A stretch of DNA of 64,000 nt from Paraburkholderia caballeronis (GCF_900104845.1 NZ_FNSR01000001.1:1612001-1676000), one strand, 5' to 3'; positions 27,101-36,481 are shown, numbered from the stretch's first letter. Notes: generated from the sequence alone by a model not told the origin. Numbers and translations are program-made.

Positions 27101-28543
27101 ACGCTCGCGGTGCCGCTCTATGCGCTGAACCAGGTCGATGCGCGCCGCTCCGAATGGCTCGTGCCGGGGATGCTGAAGGAGAAGGCGCAACTGCTGCTGA
27201 AGTCGCTGCCGCAGAAGCTGCGCCGCCATTGCGTGCCGCTGCCGGAATACGCGGCCGGTTTCGTCGAGCGGCACGCGGGCGAGCGTTTCGGCGCGGGTGC
27301 GCTGCTCGACGTGCTGATCGCGGACGTGCGCGAGCAGAAGCAGGTCGCGCTGAAGCAGGCGGACTTCAAGCTGGAGACGCTGCCCGCACATCTGTTCATG
27401 AATTTCAAGGTCGTGGACGAGCATGGGCGGCAACTGGCGATGGGCCGCAACCTCGCGCAGTTGCGCGCCGAACTCGGCGCGCAGGCGCAGCAGCAGTTCC
27501 AGAAGCTCGCGGCGAGTGCCGGTCTGACGGCGACGGCCCAGCCGCGCCCGCCGGCGACGGACGCCGCCGTGTCGCCACCGGTGGCGGCCGCAAAGCAGGG
27601 CGTTCGCGCGAGCGTGCCGCAGACCGGCGGCGCGCGGCCGGCGTCGTTGGCGCCGTCTACGCCGGCTGCGGATGCGGCGCCGGCCACCGCGCTGTACGAA
27701 AACCTGACCACGTGGAATTTCGGCAAGCTGCCCGAGCTGCTCGAAATCCGTCGCGGGGGACAGACGCTGTTCGGTTATCCGGCGCTCGTTGATCGCGGCA
27801 CGCATTGCGACGTCGAGGTGTTCGACTCGCCGGAGGAAGCCGCGCGGATTCACCGGGTCGGACTGCGCCGGTTGTTCGCGCTGCAACTGCGCGAGCCGAT
27901 CCGCTATCTGGAGAAGAACCTGCCGGGCTTGCGCGAGATGGCGATGCAGTTCATGTCGCGCGCGACGCAGGAAGAACTGCGCGATCAGTTGATCGAACTG
28001 GCGCTCGACCGCGCGTGCCTGCAAGACCCGCTGCCGGCCGACGACGCGGCGTTCCACGCGCGCCGTGACGAAGGCCGCGCGCGGCTGTCGCTGCTCGCGC
28101 AGGAGATCGCGCGGCTCGTCGGCCAGGTGCTGGCCGAATACGCGTCGCTCGCGAAAAAACTCGTGCAGGCGAAGGGTTTCGCGCCGGCCGCCGCCGACAT
28201 CCACGCGCAACTCGACGCGCTGATCGGCAAGCGTTTCATCGTCGATACGCCGTATGCGCAGCTCACGCATTTCCCGCGTTATCTGAAGGCGATCGCGCTG
28301 CGCATCGACAAGCTGCGCGCGGACCCGGCCCGCGACGCGCGGCAGTTCGCGGAGCTTCAGCCGCTGTTGCAGCAGTATCAGCGCGCGCTGTCGCAGCGCG
28401 GCGGCGTGTTCGATTCGCGCCTCGGCGAATTCCGCTGGCTGCTCGAAGAACTGCGCGTGTCGCTGTTCGCGCAGGAGTTGCGCACGCCGGTGCCGGTGTC
28501 GGTGAAGCGGCTCCACAAGGTCTGGGAATCGATGCAGCGGTAG
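24161..28543 (+). CDS. hrpA: ATP-dependent RNA helicase HrpA
   Basis: The product has 1460 residues. A disordered, Arg/Pro/Gln-rich N-terminus (about 1-150) is followed by a DEAH-box helicase core: GETGSGKTTQ near 174, DEAH (IIDEAHERS) near 275, SAT (TSATID), motif VI with QRAGRCGR, then the HA2 and OB-fold domains and the long HrpA-specific C-terminal region. Bacterial HrpA acts on structured RNA, for example in fimbrial mRNA processing and ribosome rescue. The ATG has no ribosome-binding site and lies 8 nt after a TATAAT, consistent with a leaderless mRNA. A strong terminator follows. Confidence 0.95.
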   Translation: MSNVPKRPASAQGSNTRGEGRDDAGAPRGQTPVEAGVRAPRGHAGSGRPEHAGGAAQPPSNDGRRREASQSPQPQSQPQSRPQSQPQAQPRRERKNHEGNERRPPRDDARAQPAAPRVAQAPDDAGRPRGERRPRAPVEPNPVPPVTFPEALPVSGRREEIARAIASNQVVIVSGETGSGKTTQLPKICLSLGRGRGAGGAGLIGHTQPRRIAASATGRRIAEELGTPFGEVVGYKVRFTDNLAPGASVKLMTDGILLAETQTDPLLKAYDTLIIDEAHERSLNIDFLLGYLKEILPKRPDLKLIVTSATIDADRFARHFGRDDKPAPVIEVSGRLYPVEVRYRPVMEDSPAVKAAQGTTGRERSERAKSQRDADRDLMDAIVDAVDELCREGSGDVLVFLPGEREIRDAAEALRKHHPPHTEILPLFARLSAQEQERVFRSSNARRIVLATNVAETSLTVPGIRYVVDTGLARVKRYSYRNKVEQLQIEPISQAAANQRAGRCGRVADGICIRLYEEADFVARPRFSDPEILRSSLAAVILRMKSLHLTGIETFPFIEPPPGRAIADGYQLLNELGAVDDDNALTPLGRELARLPLDPRVGRMILGARDEHALREVLVIASALSVQDPRDRPIEAQEQADQAHRRFADERSEFLQWLKIWTWFEEAVAHKKSNRQLVDACRANFLSHLRLREWRDVHSQLLTVVREHGWRLNEADATYEQIHHALLTGLLGNIGLKADDDPHYLGARGIKFHLWPGSALVKKAGRWVVAAELVETSRLYARCIAKIEPEWLEKVGAHLLRKSLSEPHWEKRAAQVSAYERAVLYGLTVYQRRRVSFGRQDPARARELFIRGALVEGEFDTKLAFFAHNRRLLADIEQLEHKSRRQDVLVDDELIFAFYDQAVPQGIHTGAAFERWYRDEVKQSGQPEDKLRLLYLSRDDLMRHEAAGVTTDLFPKRATMAGVAMALSYHFEPGSPRDGVTLAVPLYALNQVDARRSEWLVPGMLKEKAQLLLKSLPQKLRRHCVPLPEYAAGFVERHAGERFGAGALLDVLIADVREQKQVALKQADFKLETLPAHLFMNFKVVDEHGRQLAMGRNLAQLRAELGAQAQQQFQKLAASAGLTATAQPRPPATDAAVSPPVAAAKQGVRASVPQTGGARPASLAPSTPAADAAPATALYENLTTWNFGKLPELLEIRRGGQTLFGYPALVDRGTHCDVEVFDSPEEAARIHRVGLRRLFALQLREPIRYLEKNLPGLREMAMQFMSRATQEELRDQLIELALDRACLQDPLPADDAAFHARRDEGRARLSLLAQEIARLVGQVLAEYASLAKKLVQAKGFAPAAADIHAQLDALIGKRFIVDTPYAQLTHFPRYLKAIALRIDKLRADPARDARQFAELQPLLQQYQRALSQRGGVFDSRLGEFRWLLEELRVSLFAQELRTPVPVSVKRLHKVWESMQR

Positions 28544-28561
28544 CGCGTGGCGTACCAAAAG

Positions 28562-28601
28562 CGGGGTAGAGGTGTTGGTTTTACGCCTCTGCCCCGTTTT
28601 T
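28562..28601 (+). terminator. Rho-independent terminator after hrpA
   Basis: A 13-bp stem (28562-28574 with 28584-28596, two G-U pairs) and a 9-nt loop are followed by TTTTT. Confidence 0.9.
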
Positions 28602-28673
28602 CAAGATGTTTGCGTCAACCTTGCTGAACGGCGGGCGTTCTACAATCACGCATCTCTCCGTAAGCGAGTCTTC

Positions 28674-29699
28674 ATGCGTAGATCCCCCATTCGCCGGACG
28701 GCCGCGCGCATCACGCATATCGCGCTGTCCGCGACGCTGGCCCTCGCGGCCACCCTGCCGTTTGCGCGTAGCGCATCCGCCAACAACATCATCGTGCTGA
28801 ATTCCGGCGAGGCGACGCTCTCGCTGATCGACGAGGCCACCCAGCAGGTCGTCGGCACCGTGCCGACCGGCAAGGAGCCGCACCACCTGTTCCCGACGCC
28901 GGACAACGCGTCGCTGATCGTCGCGAACTCGGTGTCGAACAGCCTGCTGTTCGTCGATCCGAAGACCGGCAAGCCGCAGCGCTGGCTCGACAACATCGAG
29001 GACCCGTATCAGCTCGGCTTTTCGCCGGACCGCAAGTGGTTCGTGACGACCGGCCTGCGGCTCGACCGCCTCGACATCTATCACTACGACGGCGCGAACA
29101 TGACGCTCGCGAAGCGCCTGCCGCTGTCCGCGATGCCGAGCCACATGGCGTTCACGAACGACAGCCGCACGGTGATCGTGTCGTTGCAGGTCTCGGGCGA
29201 ACTCGCGGCGATCGACCTGCCGACGCAGACGGTCAAGTGGAAGATGCCGGTCGGCAGCGCGCCAGCGGGCCTGTGGATGACGCCCGGCGACAAGTACCTG
29301 CTCGTCGGGATGACCGGCGCGGACTACGTCGCGGTCGTCGACTGGCGCAACCAGAAGGTCGTGAAGCAGATACCGGCCGGCAAGGGCACGCACAACTTCC
29401 GTTCGCTCGTCGACGGCCGGCACGTGCTGGTGTCGAACCGCGTCGCGAGCACGATCAGCATCATCGACGAGGAAACGCTGACGAACGTCGGCGACATCAC
29501 CGGGCTGCTGCCGGGGCCGGACGACATGGAGCTGTCCGCCGACCGGCGCTACCTGTGGGTGACGTTCCGCTTCGCGCGGCACATCGGCGTGATCGACATG
29601 ACGACGCGCAAGCTGGTCAAGACGATCCCGGTCGGCCGTTCGCCGCACGGCATCTATTTCTACAACCGCGCGCCGGTGACGGCGCCGAACGGCGCGTGA
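28674..29699 (+). CDS. YVTN-family beta-propeller protein
   Basis: The product has 341 residues. A signal peptide (basic N-region, hydrophobic core about 15-30, cleavage near SASA-N) is followed by tandem beta-propeller repeats of the YVTN/PQQ-dependent type (for example SLIVANSVSNSLLFVD, RHIGVIDMTTRKLVKTIPVG). It should be periplasmic. The exact role of these proteins is mostly unknown; some bind partners or redox enzymes. TACAAT (28641-28646) is a plausible -10. Followed 19 bp later by a membrane hydroxylase on the same strand. Confidence 0.85.
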   Translation: MRRSPIRRTAARITHIALSATLALAATLPFARSASANNIIVLNSGEATLSLIDEATQQVVGTVPTGKEPHHLFPTPDNASLIVANSVSNSLLFVDPKTGKPQRWLDNIEDPYQLGFSPDRKWFVTTGLRLDRLDIYHYDGANMTLAKRLPLSAMPSHMAFTNDSRTVIVSLQVSGELAAIDLPTQTVKWKMPVGSAPAGLWMTPGDKYLLVGMTGADYVAVVDWRNQKVVKQIPAGKGTHNFRSLVDGRHVLVSNRVASTISIIDEETLTNVGDITGLLPGPDDMELSADRRYLWVTFRFARHIGVIDMTTRKLVKTIPVGRSPHGIYFYNRAPVTAPNGA

Positions 29700-29718
29700 G
29701 CCCCGTCGCGCAAGCGGG

Positions 29719-30762
29719 ATGACCGGGACCATGCTTTCGCTGTGGCATCTGCTCGTTTCGTCCGCCGACGACTTCGTCGCGTCGCTGCAAACCGCGCTGT
29801 ACGTGCACGTCGTGCAGCCGCTGCTGTTTCGCGCCGGCCTGATGGACGTCGACGAGGATGCGTATGACGCGCTGTACTGGGTGATCGTCGGCGCGCTCGA
29901 AGTGCTCGCGATGTACGCGCTGCTGCGTCCGCTCGAAGCGCTGCTGCCGGCCGAGAAGTGGCGCGACCGCAAGGGCGTCGGCGTCGATGCGATCTACACG
30001 TGGATCACGAAGCTCGGCATCGTGAACCTGCTGTTCTTCTTCACGCTGCAGCCGATGTTCGACCGCGCGCAAGGGTGGCTGCGGCTGCACGGCGTGCGCA
30101 GCCTCGACATCGACAATCTGTGGCCCGGCGTCACGACGCGGCCGCTCGTTGCGTTCGTCGTTTATCTGGTCGTGCTCGACTTCGCCGGCTACTGGTATCA
30201 CCGGCTCGAACACCGGTTCGGCATCTGGTGGGAACTGCACGCGGTGCATCACAGCCAGCGCCGGATGTCGCTGTGGTGCGACGATCGCAATCATCTGCTC
30301 GACGTGCTGCTGCAGGCGTGCGTGTTCTCGTCGATCGCGCTCGTGATCGGCGTGCCGCCCGCGCAGTTCGTCGTGCTCGTCGCGCTGACCAACTTCGTGC
30401 AGAGCGTGCAGCACGCGAACATCCGCGTGCATTTCGGCCGGATCGGCGAACGGCTCGTCGTGAGCCCGGCGTTCCATCGCCGCCATCATGCGATCGGGTT
30501 CGGCCGTGACGGGCTCTCGGGCGGACTCTCCTACGGCTGCAACTTCGGCGTGCTGTTTCCGTGGTGGGACATGCTGTTCGGCAGCGCGTCGTGGAACCGT
30601 GCGGCCGAGCCGACCGGCATTCCGGACCAACTCGACGGCGTGCGCTACGGCGACGGCTTCTGGGCGCAGCACGCGCTCGCGTTCGTGCGGATCGCGCGCC
30701 GCCTTTCGGCGCGCGCCCGCGCCGCCGAACTGCGCGAGCGCGACGACGCGACCGTCGCGTAA
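29719..30762 (+). CDS. sterol desaturase / fatty acid hydroxylase superfamily protein
   Basis: This 347-residue membrane protein has about four to six hydrophobic helices and the di-iron histidine clusters HRLEH (near 160), HAVHH (near 173) and HRRHH (near 253). That places it in the fatty-acid hydroxylase/sterol desaturase superfamily, which uses O2 and electrons to hydroxylate or desaturate lipids in the inner membrane. The natural substrate in Burkholderia is not known; carotenoid or hopanoid/sphingolipid-type substrates are possible. The gene lies 19 bp after the beta-propeller gene, probably the same operon. A second start, 29731, is possible. Confidence 0.85.
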   Translation: MTGTMLSLWHLLVSSADDFVASLQTALYVHVVQPLLFRAGLMDVDEDAYDALYWVIVGALEVLAMYALLRPLEALLPAEKWRDRKGVGVDAIYTWITKLGIVNLLFFFTLQPMFDRAQGWLRLHGVRSLDIDNLWPGVTTRPLVAFVVYLVVLDFAGYWYHRLEHRFGIWWELHAVHHSQRRMSLWCDDRNHLLDVLLQACVFSSIALVIGVPPAQFVVLVALTNFVQSVQHANIRVHFGRIGERLVVSPAFHRRHHAIGFGRDGLSGGLSYGCNFGVLFPWWDMLFGSASWNRAAEPTGIPDQLDGVRYGDGFWAQHALAFVRIARRLSARARAAELRERDDATVA

Positions 30763-30927
30763 TCCGCGCCGTCTTTCTTTCGATTCCGTTCCCCGCGCGG
30801 TCGGGTTTCGGCTCGCGCGGCCGTTTTACCAGGCGGCCGCGCGCTGGTTTATGCTGTCGGCTATGCTGGATCCAGTCCCCACCGTCCCCGCGTCTTGCGA
30901 CGCCTTTTTTGCCGCCATCCCGCCCGC

Positions 30928-31749
30928 ATGAATGACCTGTTGCGTTCGTTTGGACGCGCGCTGTCGAGCGTGTTCCATCCGGTCATGCTGTTCCTGACCT
31001 TCGTGCCGTTCGCGGTCGCGGCGGTCGCCTGGGGCGCGCTGCTCTACGTGTTCTGGCAGCCGCTGCTCGACACGACGCGCCTGTGGCTCGACACGTGGTC
31101 GTTCACGTCGACGCTGTATCACCTGTTCGACTGGCTCGGTTTCGCATCGCTGCGCGCGGTCGTGGCGCCGTTCGTCGTGATCTCGATGGCGATTCCGCTG
31201 ATCGTCGTGACGGTGTTGCTGCTGATCGTCACGATGTCGATGCCGCGCGTGATCCGCCATCTGTCGAACCGGCAGTTCGCGTCGCTCGAAATGCGGCGCG
31301 GCGGCAGCTGGTACGGCAGCCTCTGGTATTCGCTGTGGACCACGCTGCTGTGCATCGCGCTCCTCGTCATCACGCTGCCGCTGTGGCTCGTGCCGCCGTT
31401 CTTCGCGCTGATTCCGCCGCTGCTGTGGGGCTGGCTCACCTATCGCGTGATGACCTACGATGCGCTCGCGCTGCACGCGAGCGCGGACGAGCGGCGCGCG
31501 CTGGTGCGCCGCCACCGTCTGCCGCTCTTGACGATCGGCGTGGTGAGCGGCCTGTTCGGCTCGCTGCCGACGATGATCTGGGCGTCGTCCGCGTGGCTGG
31601 TGCTGTTCTTTCCGGTGATCACCGCGGTGACCATCTGGATCTATGCGTTCATTCTGGTGTTCACGGCGCTGTGGTTCGGCAACTACTGTCTGCGCGCGCT
31701 GCAGCGCATGCGCGCGCAGGAGCCGCACAGCGTCGCGACGCTGTCCTGA
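30928..31749 (+). CDS. EI24-domain (CysZ-like) membrane protein
   Basis: The product has 273 residues with about six hydrophobic segments; the EI24 family also includes the sulfate transporter CysZ. The start was placed at ATG 30928; an 11-residue upstream extension is not supported. It lies 34 bp before the MoCF-domain gene and is likely co-transcribed. In Burkholderia such genes are annotated only as EI24 domain proteins, so the role is undetermined; sulfate import is a possibility from the family. Confidence 0.8.
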   Translation: MNDLLRSFGRALSSVFHPVMLFLTFVPFAVAAVAWGALLYVFWQPLLDTTRLWLDTWSFTSTLYHLFDWLGFASLRAVVAPFVVISMAIPLIVVTVLLLIVTMSMPRVIRHLSNRQFASLEMRRGGSWYGSLWYSLWTTLLCIALLVITLPLWLVPPFFALIPPLLWGWLTYRVMTYDALALHASADERRALVRRHRLPLLTIGVVSGLFGSLPTMIWASSAWLVLFFPVITAVTIWIYAFILVFTALWFGNYCLRALQRMRAQEPHSVATLS

Positions 31750-31783
31750 GTCCTTATCTTCGAGTTTTCGACGAGGCGAAAAA

Positions 31784-32641
31784 ATGGCATTTGGCGTCAT
31801 CATCATCGGCGACGAGATCCTGTCCGGCCGCCGCAGCGACAAGCATCTGCCGAAGGTCATCGAACTGCTCGGCGCGCGCGGTCTTTCGCTCGACTGGGCC
31901 GAATACATCGGCGACGATCCCGACCGGATCACCGACACGCTGCGCCGCTCGTTCGCATCCGGCGACATCGTGTTCTCGACGGGCGGCATCGGCGCGACGC
32001 CGGACGACCACACGCGGCAGTGCGCGGCGAAGGCGCTCGGCGTGCCGCTCGCGCTGCATCCGGAGGCGGAGGTGCTGATCCGCGAGCGGATTCGCGACAT
32101 GCACACCGGCGCGGACCCGGTCGATTACGCGTCGCCGGAAAACCAGCACCGTTTCCAGATGGGCACGTTCCCGCAGGGCGCGGACATCATCCCGAACGGC
32201 TACAACAAGATTCCGGGTTTCTCGGTGCGCGACCATCATTTCGTGCCGGGTTTTCCGGTGATGGCGTGGCCGATGATCGAGTGGGTGCTGGACACGAAAT
32301 ACGCGCATCTGCATCACAGCACGCCGCACGCGGAGAAATCGCTGCTGGTGTTCGAACTGCCGGAATCGACGCTGACGCCGCTGATGGTGAGCATCGAGCA
32401 GGACTTTCCGGGCGTGCGCGTGTTCAGCCTGCCGAGCGTCGGCGACACCGAGCGCGGCGGCATCTATGCGCGCCGCCATATCGACCTCGGCGTGAAGGGC
32501 GAGCCGGAAGCGGTCGCGGCCGCGTTCGTGAAGCTGCGCGAAGGGGTGCACCTGCTCGGCGGCGACGTCGTCGAGCCACCGGAGGAACAGCCGGCGCCCA
32601 GCGATCGCGAACGGCGCAGTCCGGGGCGGGCCGGTTTCTGA
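31784..32641 (+). CDS. molybdopterin-binding (MoCF/CinA N-domain) protein
   Basis: The product has 285 residues. The MoCF domain shows GDEILSGRR near 9-17 and the conserved STGGIGATPDDHT near 66-78. It resembles the CinA N-terminal half, but the CinA deamidase domain is absent, so nicotinamide mononucleotide deamidation is unlikely. In this form it may bind a pterin-like cofactor. Immediately after the stop, GATGGGGC-GTTT-GCCCCATC forms a hairpin, without a clear T-run on the plus strand. Confidence 0.85.
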   Translation: MAFGVIIIGDEILSGRRSDKHLPKVIELLGARGLSLDWAEYIGDDPDRITDTLRRSFASGDIVFSTGGIGATPDDHTRQCAAKALGVPLALHPEAEVLIRERIRDMHTGADPVDYASPENQHRFQMGTFPQGADIIPNGYNKIPGFSVRDHHFVPGFPVMAWPMIEWVLDTKYAHLHHSTPHAEKSLLVFELPESTLTPLMVSIEQDFPGVRVFSLPSVGDTERGGIYARRHIDLGVKGEPEAVAAAFVKLREGVHLLGGDVVEPPEEQPAPSDRERRSPGRAGF

Positions 32642-32755
32642 AGCGGGAAGGGCGCGGCTGATGGGGCGTTTGCCCCATCATCGCCGTGTCATATCGGACG
32701 GCGACGATGGGTTATCGCGCCGGCGGGTATTGCGGCGAATGGTGGTGTGACGGAA

Positions 32756-33220
32756 TCAGGCGCCGATCCACGGCAGGCCGCGAAAGCACCAGCCGGATAC
32801 CGTCTTGCGATGGCCCTGGCTGTCCTTGTCGCCTTCGAAGCCTTCCAGTAGGTCGTACGCGTGCGTGAAGCCGGCTTTCGCCGCTTCGATCGCGGCGAGC
32901 TTCGAGCGCGCCGCGCTGCGGCACAGGAACAGCACCGGCGTGTCCGGCGTCGCGACCGCGCGCAACTGGTCGAGGAATTCGGCGTTCGGCACCGCGCCCG
33001 GGTAGCGGGTCCATTCGACGTGCGCGTACTGGCCGTCACCGATCACCGGGCGGCCGACCCAGTCGAGTTCCGCGCGCGTGCGGACGTCGATCAGGCGCGT
33101 GCGGGGATCGAGCTGCAGCAGCTCGAACGCTTCCGCAGGCGACACCGCGCCCGCATAGGGCAGCTGATTCTCGTTGCGGCGCTTTTCGGCCTGGGCGTAC
33201 AACTGTTCGAGCGAGCTCAT
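32756..33220 (-). CDS. rhodanese-like domain protein
   Basis: The product has 154 residues. A single rhodanese domain has the catalytic Cys100 in FLCRSAARSK and the usual RLIDVRTRAEL near 42-52. It may carry persulfide sulfur or act in thiosulfate:acceptor sulfur transfer. AAGGAG precedes the ATG well. It is divergent from glnA, separated by 470 bp. The physiological acceptor is unknown. Confidence 0.9.
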   Translation of the reverse strand: MSSLEQLYAQAEKRRNENQLPYAGAVSPAEAFELLQLDPRTRLIDVRTRAELDWVGRPVIGDGQYAHVEWTRYPGAVPNAEFLDQLRAVATPDTPVLFLCRSAARSKLAAIEAAKAGFTHAYDLLEGFEGDKDSQGHRKTVSGWCFRGLPWIGA

Positions 33221-33411
33221 GGCAGCGGATCTCCTTCATGCGTTGGACCAAAAGGGCATTCTAGCGCCGGGGCCGACGGCGAGCGAAGGGCCGGGGGTCA
33301 CGAAGGCGCGGGCGAGCGGGAATGCGGACGAGGTGGCTAAAAGCTTCGCACTGGTGCAAAATCGGCGTTTCGCACCATAATGGATAAAAAATTGCGCGCC
33401 AACTTCGTGAT

Positions 33412-33428
33412 TGCACGATATTGGTGCG
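33412..33428. promoter_or_regulatory. NtrC binding site
   Basis: TGCACGATATTGGTGCG fits the NtrC site GCAC-N7-GTGC and lies about 120 bp upstream of the sigma-54 promoter, a normal enhancer distance. Confidence 0.75.
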
Positions 33429-33547
33429 AATGAGTCGGTCGGAGCGGGGTCAGGGCGGCGGCGAACAGGGTGGGTTTCCCCTTAAACGCGCGCCGGAAAC
33501 GGGTTTGTAACGGTTTCGCGGGATTTTGCGCCACGCTGGCGCACGTA

Positions 33548-33563
33548 TGGCACGGAAGCTGCT
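33548..33563 (+). promoter_or_regulatory. sigma-54 promoter of glnA
   Basis: TGGCACGGAAGCTGCT carries the GG-N10-GC core of sigma-54 promoters at -24/-12; only the -12 element (CTGCT for TTGCW) is off consensus. Transcription would start near 33574. Confidence 0.8.
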
Positions 33564-33690
33564 TATAAGGACGCGATCGATTCGCAGCCGGCGCTTCGGG
33601 GCCAGCGAAGGCAGGAAGCCGGCGGACCGAATACAAAGAATTGGGACGGCGGGCAGCGTTCGCCGAATTCGTTAATCAGGAGAATAGGTT

Positions 33691-35106
33691 ATGAGTAAAT
33701 CCGTGGCCGACGTCATGCAACTCGTCAAGGACGAAGACGTCAAGTTTGTCGATTTCCGTTTCACGGATACGCGCGGCAAGGAGCAGCACGTGTCGGTGCC
33801 GGTGTCGGCATTCGACGAGGACAAATTCGAAAGCGGCCATGCGTTTGACGGTTCGTCGATTGCCGGCTGGAAGGGCATCGAAGCTTCGGACATGCTGCTC
33901 GTTCCGGATTCGAACACCGCGTTCATCGACCCGTTCTACGAAGAATCGACGCTCGTGCTGACCTGCGACGTCGTCGAACCGGCTGACGGCAAGGGCTACG
34001 AGCGCGACCCGCGCTCGCTCGCGAAGCGCGCGGAAGCGTACCTGAAAAGCTCGGGCCTCGGCGACACCGCGTTCTTCGGTCCGGAGCCGGAATTCTTCAT
34101 TTTCGACTCGGTCCAGTGGAACACGGACATGTCGGGCTGCTTCGTGAAGATCGGCTCGGATGAAGCGCCGTGGTCGTCGGGCAAGGAAATCGAAGGCGGC
34201 AATCCGGGCCACCGTCCGGGCGTGAAGGGCGGCTACTTCCCGGTTCCGCCGGTCGATTCGTTCCAGGACATCCGCTCGGAAATGTGCCTGCTGCTCGAAC
34301 AGATCGGCATTCCGGTCGAAGTGCACCACCACGAAGTGGCGGGCCAGGGCCAGAACGAAATCGGCACGAAGTTCTCGACGCTGGTGCAGCGCGCGGACTG
34401 GACGCAGCAACTGAAGTACATCGTCCATAACGTCGCGCACTCGTACGGCAAGACGGCGACGTTCATGCCGAAGCCGGTCGTCGGCGACAACGGTTCGGGC
34501 ATGCACGTTCACCAGTCGATCTGGAAGGACGGCCAGAACCTGTTCGCGGGCAACGGCTACGCGGGCCTGTCGGAATTCGCGCTGTTCTACATCGGCGGCA
34601 TCATCAAGCACGCACGCGCGCTGAACGCGATCACGAACCCGACGACGAACTCGTACAAGCGTCTCGTGCCGCACTTCGAAGCGCCGGTCAAGCTCGCGTA
34701 CTCCGCGCGCAACCGTTCGGCGTCGATCCGCATTCCGCACGTGAGCAACCCGAAGGGCCGCCGCATCGAAACGCGCTTCCCGGACCCGATGGCGAATCCG
34801 TATCTGTGCTTCTCGGCGCTGATGATGGCGGGTCTCGACGGCGTGCAGAACAAGATCCATCCGGGCGAAGCCGCCGACAAGAACCTGTACGACCTGCCGC
34901 CGGAAGAGGATGCAAAGATCCCGACCGTGTGTGCCGGCCTCGACCAGGCGCTCGAAGCGCTCGACAAGGATCGCGAGTTCCTGACGCGCGGCGGCGTGTT
35001 CACGGACGGCATGATCGACTCGTACCTCGCGCTGAAGGAAGGCGAGCTGCAACGCGTGCGCATGACCACGCATCCGGTCGAGTTCGAACTGTACTATTCG
35101 CTGTAA
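33691..35106 (+). CDS. glnA: glutamine synthetase type I
   Basis: The product has 471 residues, the length of GSI-beta enzymes. It shows the N-terminal [14 protein letters not shown], the catalytic NGSGMHVH and [17 protein letters not shown] segments and the adenylylation tyrosine Y400 in NLYDLPPEE, so it should be controlled by GlnE adenylylation. It joins ammonia to glutamate with ATP. Codon use is more biased than in its neighbours, as expected of a highly expressed gene. A terminator follows, and ntrB/ntrC lie downstream. Confidence 0.97.
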   Translation: MSKSVADVMQLVKDEDVKFVDFRFTDTRGKEQHVSVPVSAFDEDKFESGHAFDGSSIAGWKGIEASDMLLVPDSNTAFIDPFYEESTLVLTCDVVEPADGKGYERDPRSLAKRAEAYLKSSGLGDTAFFGPEPEFFIFDSVQWNTDMSGCFVKIGSDEAPWSSGKEIEGGNPGHRPGVKGGYFPVPPVDSFQDIRSEMCLLLEQIGIPVEVHHHEVAGQGQNEIGTKFSTLVQRADWTQQLKYIVHNVAHSYGKTATFMPKPVVGDNGSGMHVHQSIWKDGQNLFAGNGYAGLSEFALFYIGGIIKHARALNAITNPTTNSYKRLVPHFEAPVKLAYSARNRSASIRIPHVSNPKGRRIETRFPDPMANPYLCFSALMMAGLDGVQNKIHPGEAADKNLYDLPPEEDAKIPTVCAGLDQALEALDKDREFLTRGGVFTDGMIDSYLALKEGELQRVRMTTHPVEFELYYSL

Positions 35107-35174
35107 AGACGGCGATGGCGCTTCGCTCACGCAGGTGCGGCGAAGCGCATACCCGACGTTCGCGATCGGTCACG

Positions 35175-35200
35175 AAGGGACGGCGGTGCCGTCCCTTTTT
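35175..35200 (+). terminator. terminator between glnA and ntrB
   Basis: AAGGGACGGC, loop GGT and GCCGTCCCTT form a perfect 10-bp stem followed by a short T-run. It would let most transcription stop after glnA, with some read-through to ntrBC. Confidence 0.88.
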
Positions 35201-35305
35201 CGTTGCGCGATCCGTCATGCAGCACGGCGGGACTTCGCGCACGGCCGCGCGGCAACCTGTGGAATTCGACACTACCGGCATGCCTCGCGGCGGCCGGTCC
35301 GCGAC

Positions 35306-36448
35306 ATGGTGCTCAAGAATCTGATCAAGGCAAGAAAGGGCCACGCAGACGCGCTGTCCGACGATGCTCCGCTCGTCGGCTCCGGCCTGCTGCCCGGCTT
35401 CGAGGCGCTGCCGACCGTCGTGCTCGTGCTCGAAAAGCGCACGCTGCGGGTCGCGTTCGCGAACCCGTCGGCGGAAGCGATGCTCGAACTGTCGCGCCGC
35501 CAGCTCGCGCAGATGGCGTGGTCCGATCTGTTCTCGAACGCGGACGAACTGATCGCGACGATCGCGTCGATCGCCGAGCACCGCTTTCACGCGACGCGGC
35601 TCGACGCGACGCTCGAACGCATGGGCCGCGAGCCGCTGCACGTGCATGCGATCGTCGGCTTTCTCGAAAGCGCGCCGGACTACGTGCTGCTCGAACTGTT
35701 CGAGAACGAGCGGCATCTGCGCAGCGACCGCGAGGAGCGCATCCAGGACCTCACCGCGGTCAACAAGCAGTTGATCCGCAATCTCGCGCACGAGATCAAG
35801 AACCCGCTCGGCGGCATCCGCGGCGCGGCGCAGCTGCTCGAATTCGAACTCGGCGCGCTTCAGCGCGACGAGCTGCGCGAATACACGCAGGTGGTCATCA
35901 AGGAATCCGACCGGCTGCAGACGCTGGTGGACCGCCTGCTCGAACCGCACCGCCATCCGCACATCGTCGGCGACGTGAACATTCACGAGGTGTGCGAACG
36001 GGTGCGCGCGGTGATTCTCGCGGAGTTTCCGCGCGGGCTCACGGTCGAGCGCGACTACGACGTCAGCGTGCCGGACCTGCGCGGCGACAAGGAACAACTG
36101 ATCCAGGCGGTACTGAACATCGTGCGCAACGCGGCGCAGGCGCTGCGCGAACGCATCTCGCAGGGCGATGCGCGAATCGAATTGCGCACGCGGATCGCAC
36201 GCAAGATCACGATCTCGAAGCGTCTGTGCAAGCTGGCATTGGACTTGCATATCGTGGACAACGGACCTGGCATTCCCGAAGAGATCCGCGACCGCATCTT
36301 CTATCCGCTCGTGTCGGGGCGCGAGGACGGCAGCGGTCTCGGTCTCACGCTCGCGCAGACCTTCATTCAGCAGCACGATGGTTTGATCGAGGTGGAAAGC
36401 CGGCCAGGACATACCGAATTCCAGATTCTGCTGCCGCTCGACTGCTGA
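35306..36448 (+). CDS. glnL: nitrogen regulation sensor kinase NtrB
   Basis: The product has 380 residues. A PAS-like N-domain is followed by the histidine box NLAHEIKNPLGGIRGAAQL (His near 161), N-box NIVRNAAQAL, and G-boxes VDNGPGIP and GSGLGLTLAQ. No membrane segment, as in NtrB. It phosphorylates NtrC when PII signals nitrogen shortage. The start was placed at ATG 35306; an upstream frame extension overlaps the terminator and is not supported. The gene lies between glnA and ntrC, the common order. Confidence 0.95.
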   Translation: MVLKNLIKARKGHADALSDDAPLVGSGLLPGFEALPTVVLVLEKRTLRVAFANPSAEAMLELSRRQLAQMAWSDLFSNADELIATIASIAEHRFHATRLDATLERMGREPLHVHAIVGFLESAPDYVLLELFENERHLRSDREERIQDLTAVNKQLIRNLAHEIKNPLGGIRGAAQLLEFELGALQRDELREYTQVVIKESDRLQTLVDRLLEPHRHPHIVGDVNIHEVCERVRAVILAEFPRGLTVERDYDVSVPDLRGDKEQLIQAVLNIVRNAAQALRERISQGDARIELRTRIARKITISKRLCKLALDLHIVDNGPGIPEEIRDRIFYPLVSGREDGSGLGLTLAQTFIQQHDGLIEVESRPGHTEFQILLPLDC

Positions 36449-36481
36449 TATCTGCCTGCCTTCAAGACTTCTGACGACCTT

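Larger units (their letters stand above)
33221..33690. other. glnA promoter region
   Basis: No gene is supported. The region holds an NtrC-type site (33412-33428), a GCAC/GTGC-containing inverted repeat upstream of it (33353-33377), a sigma-54 promoter (33548-33563) and a leader of about 115 nt with AGGAGAATAGG before the glnA ATG. Confidence 0.7.
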
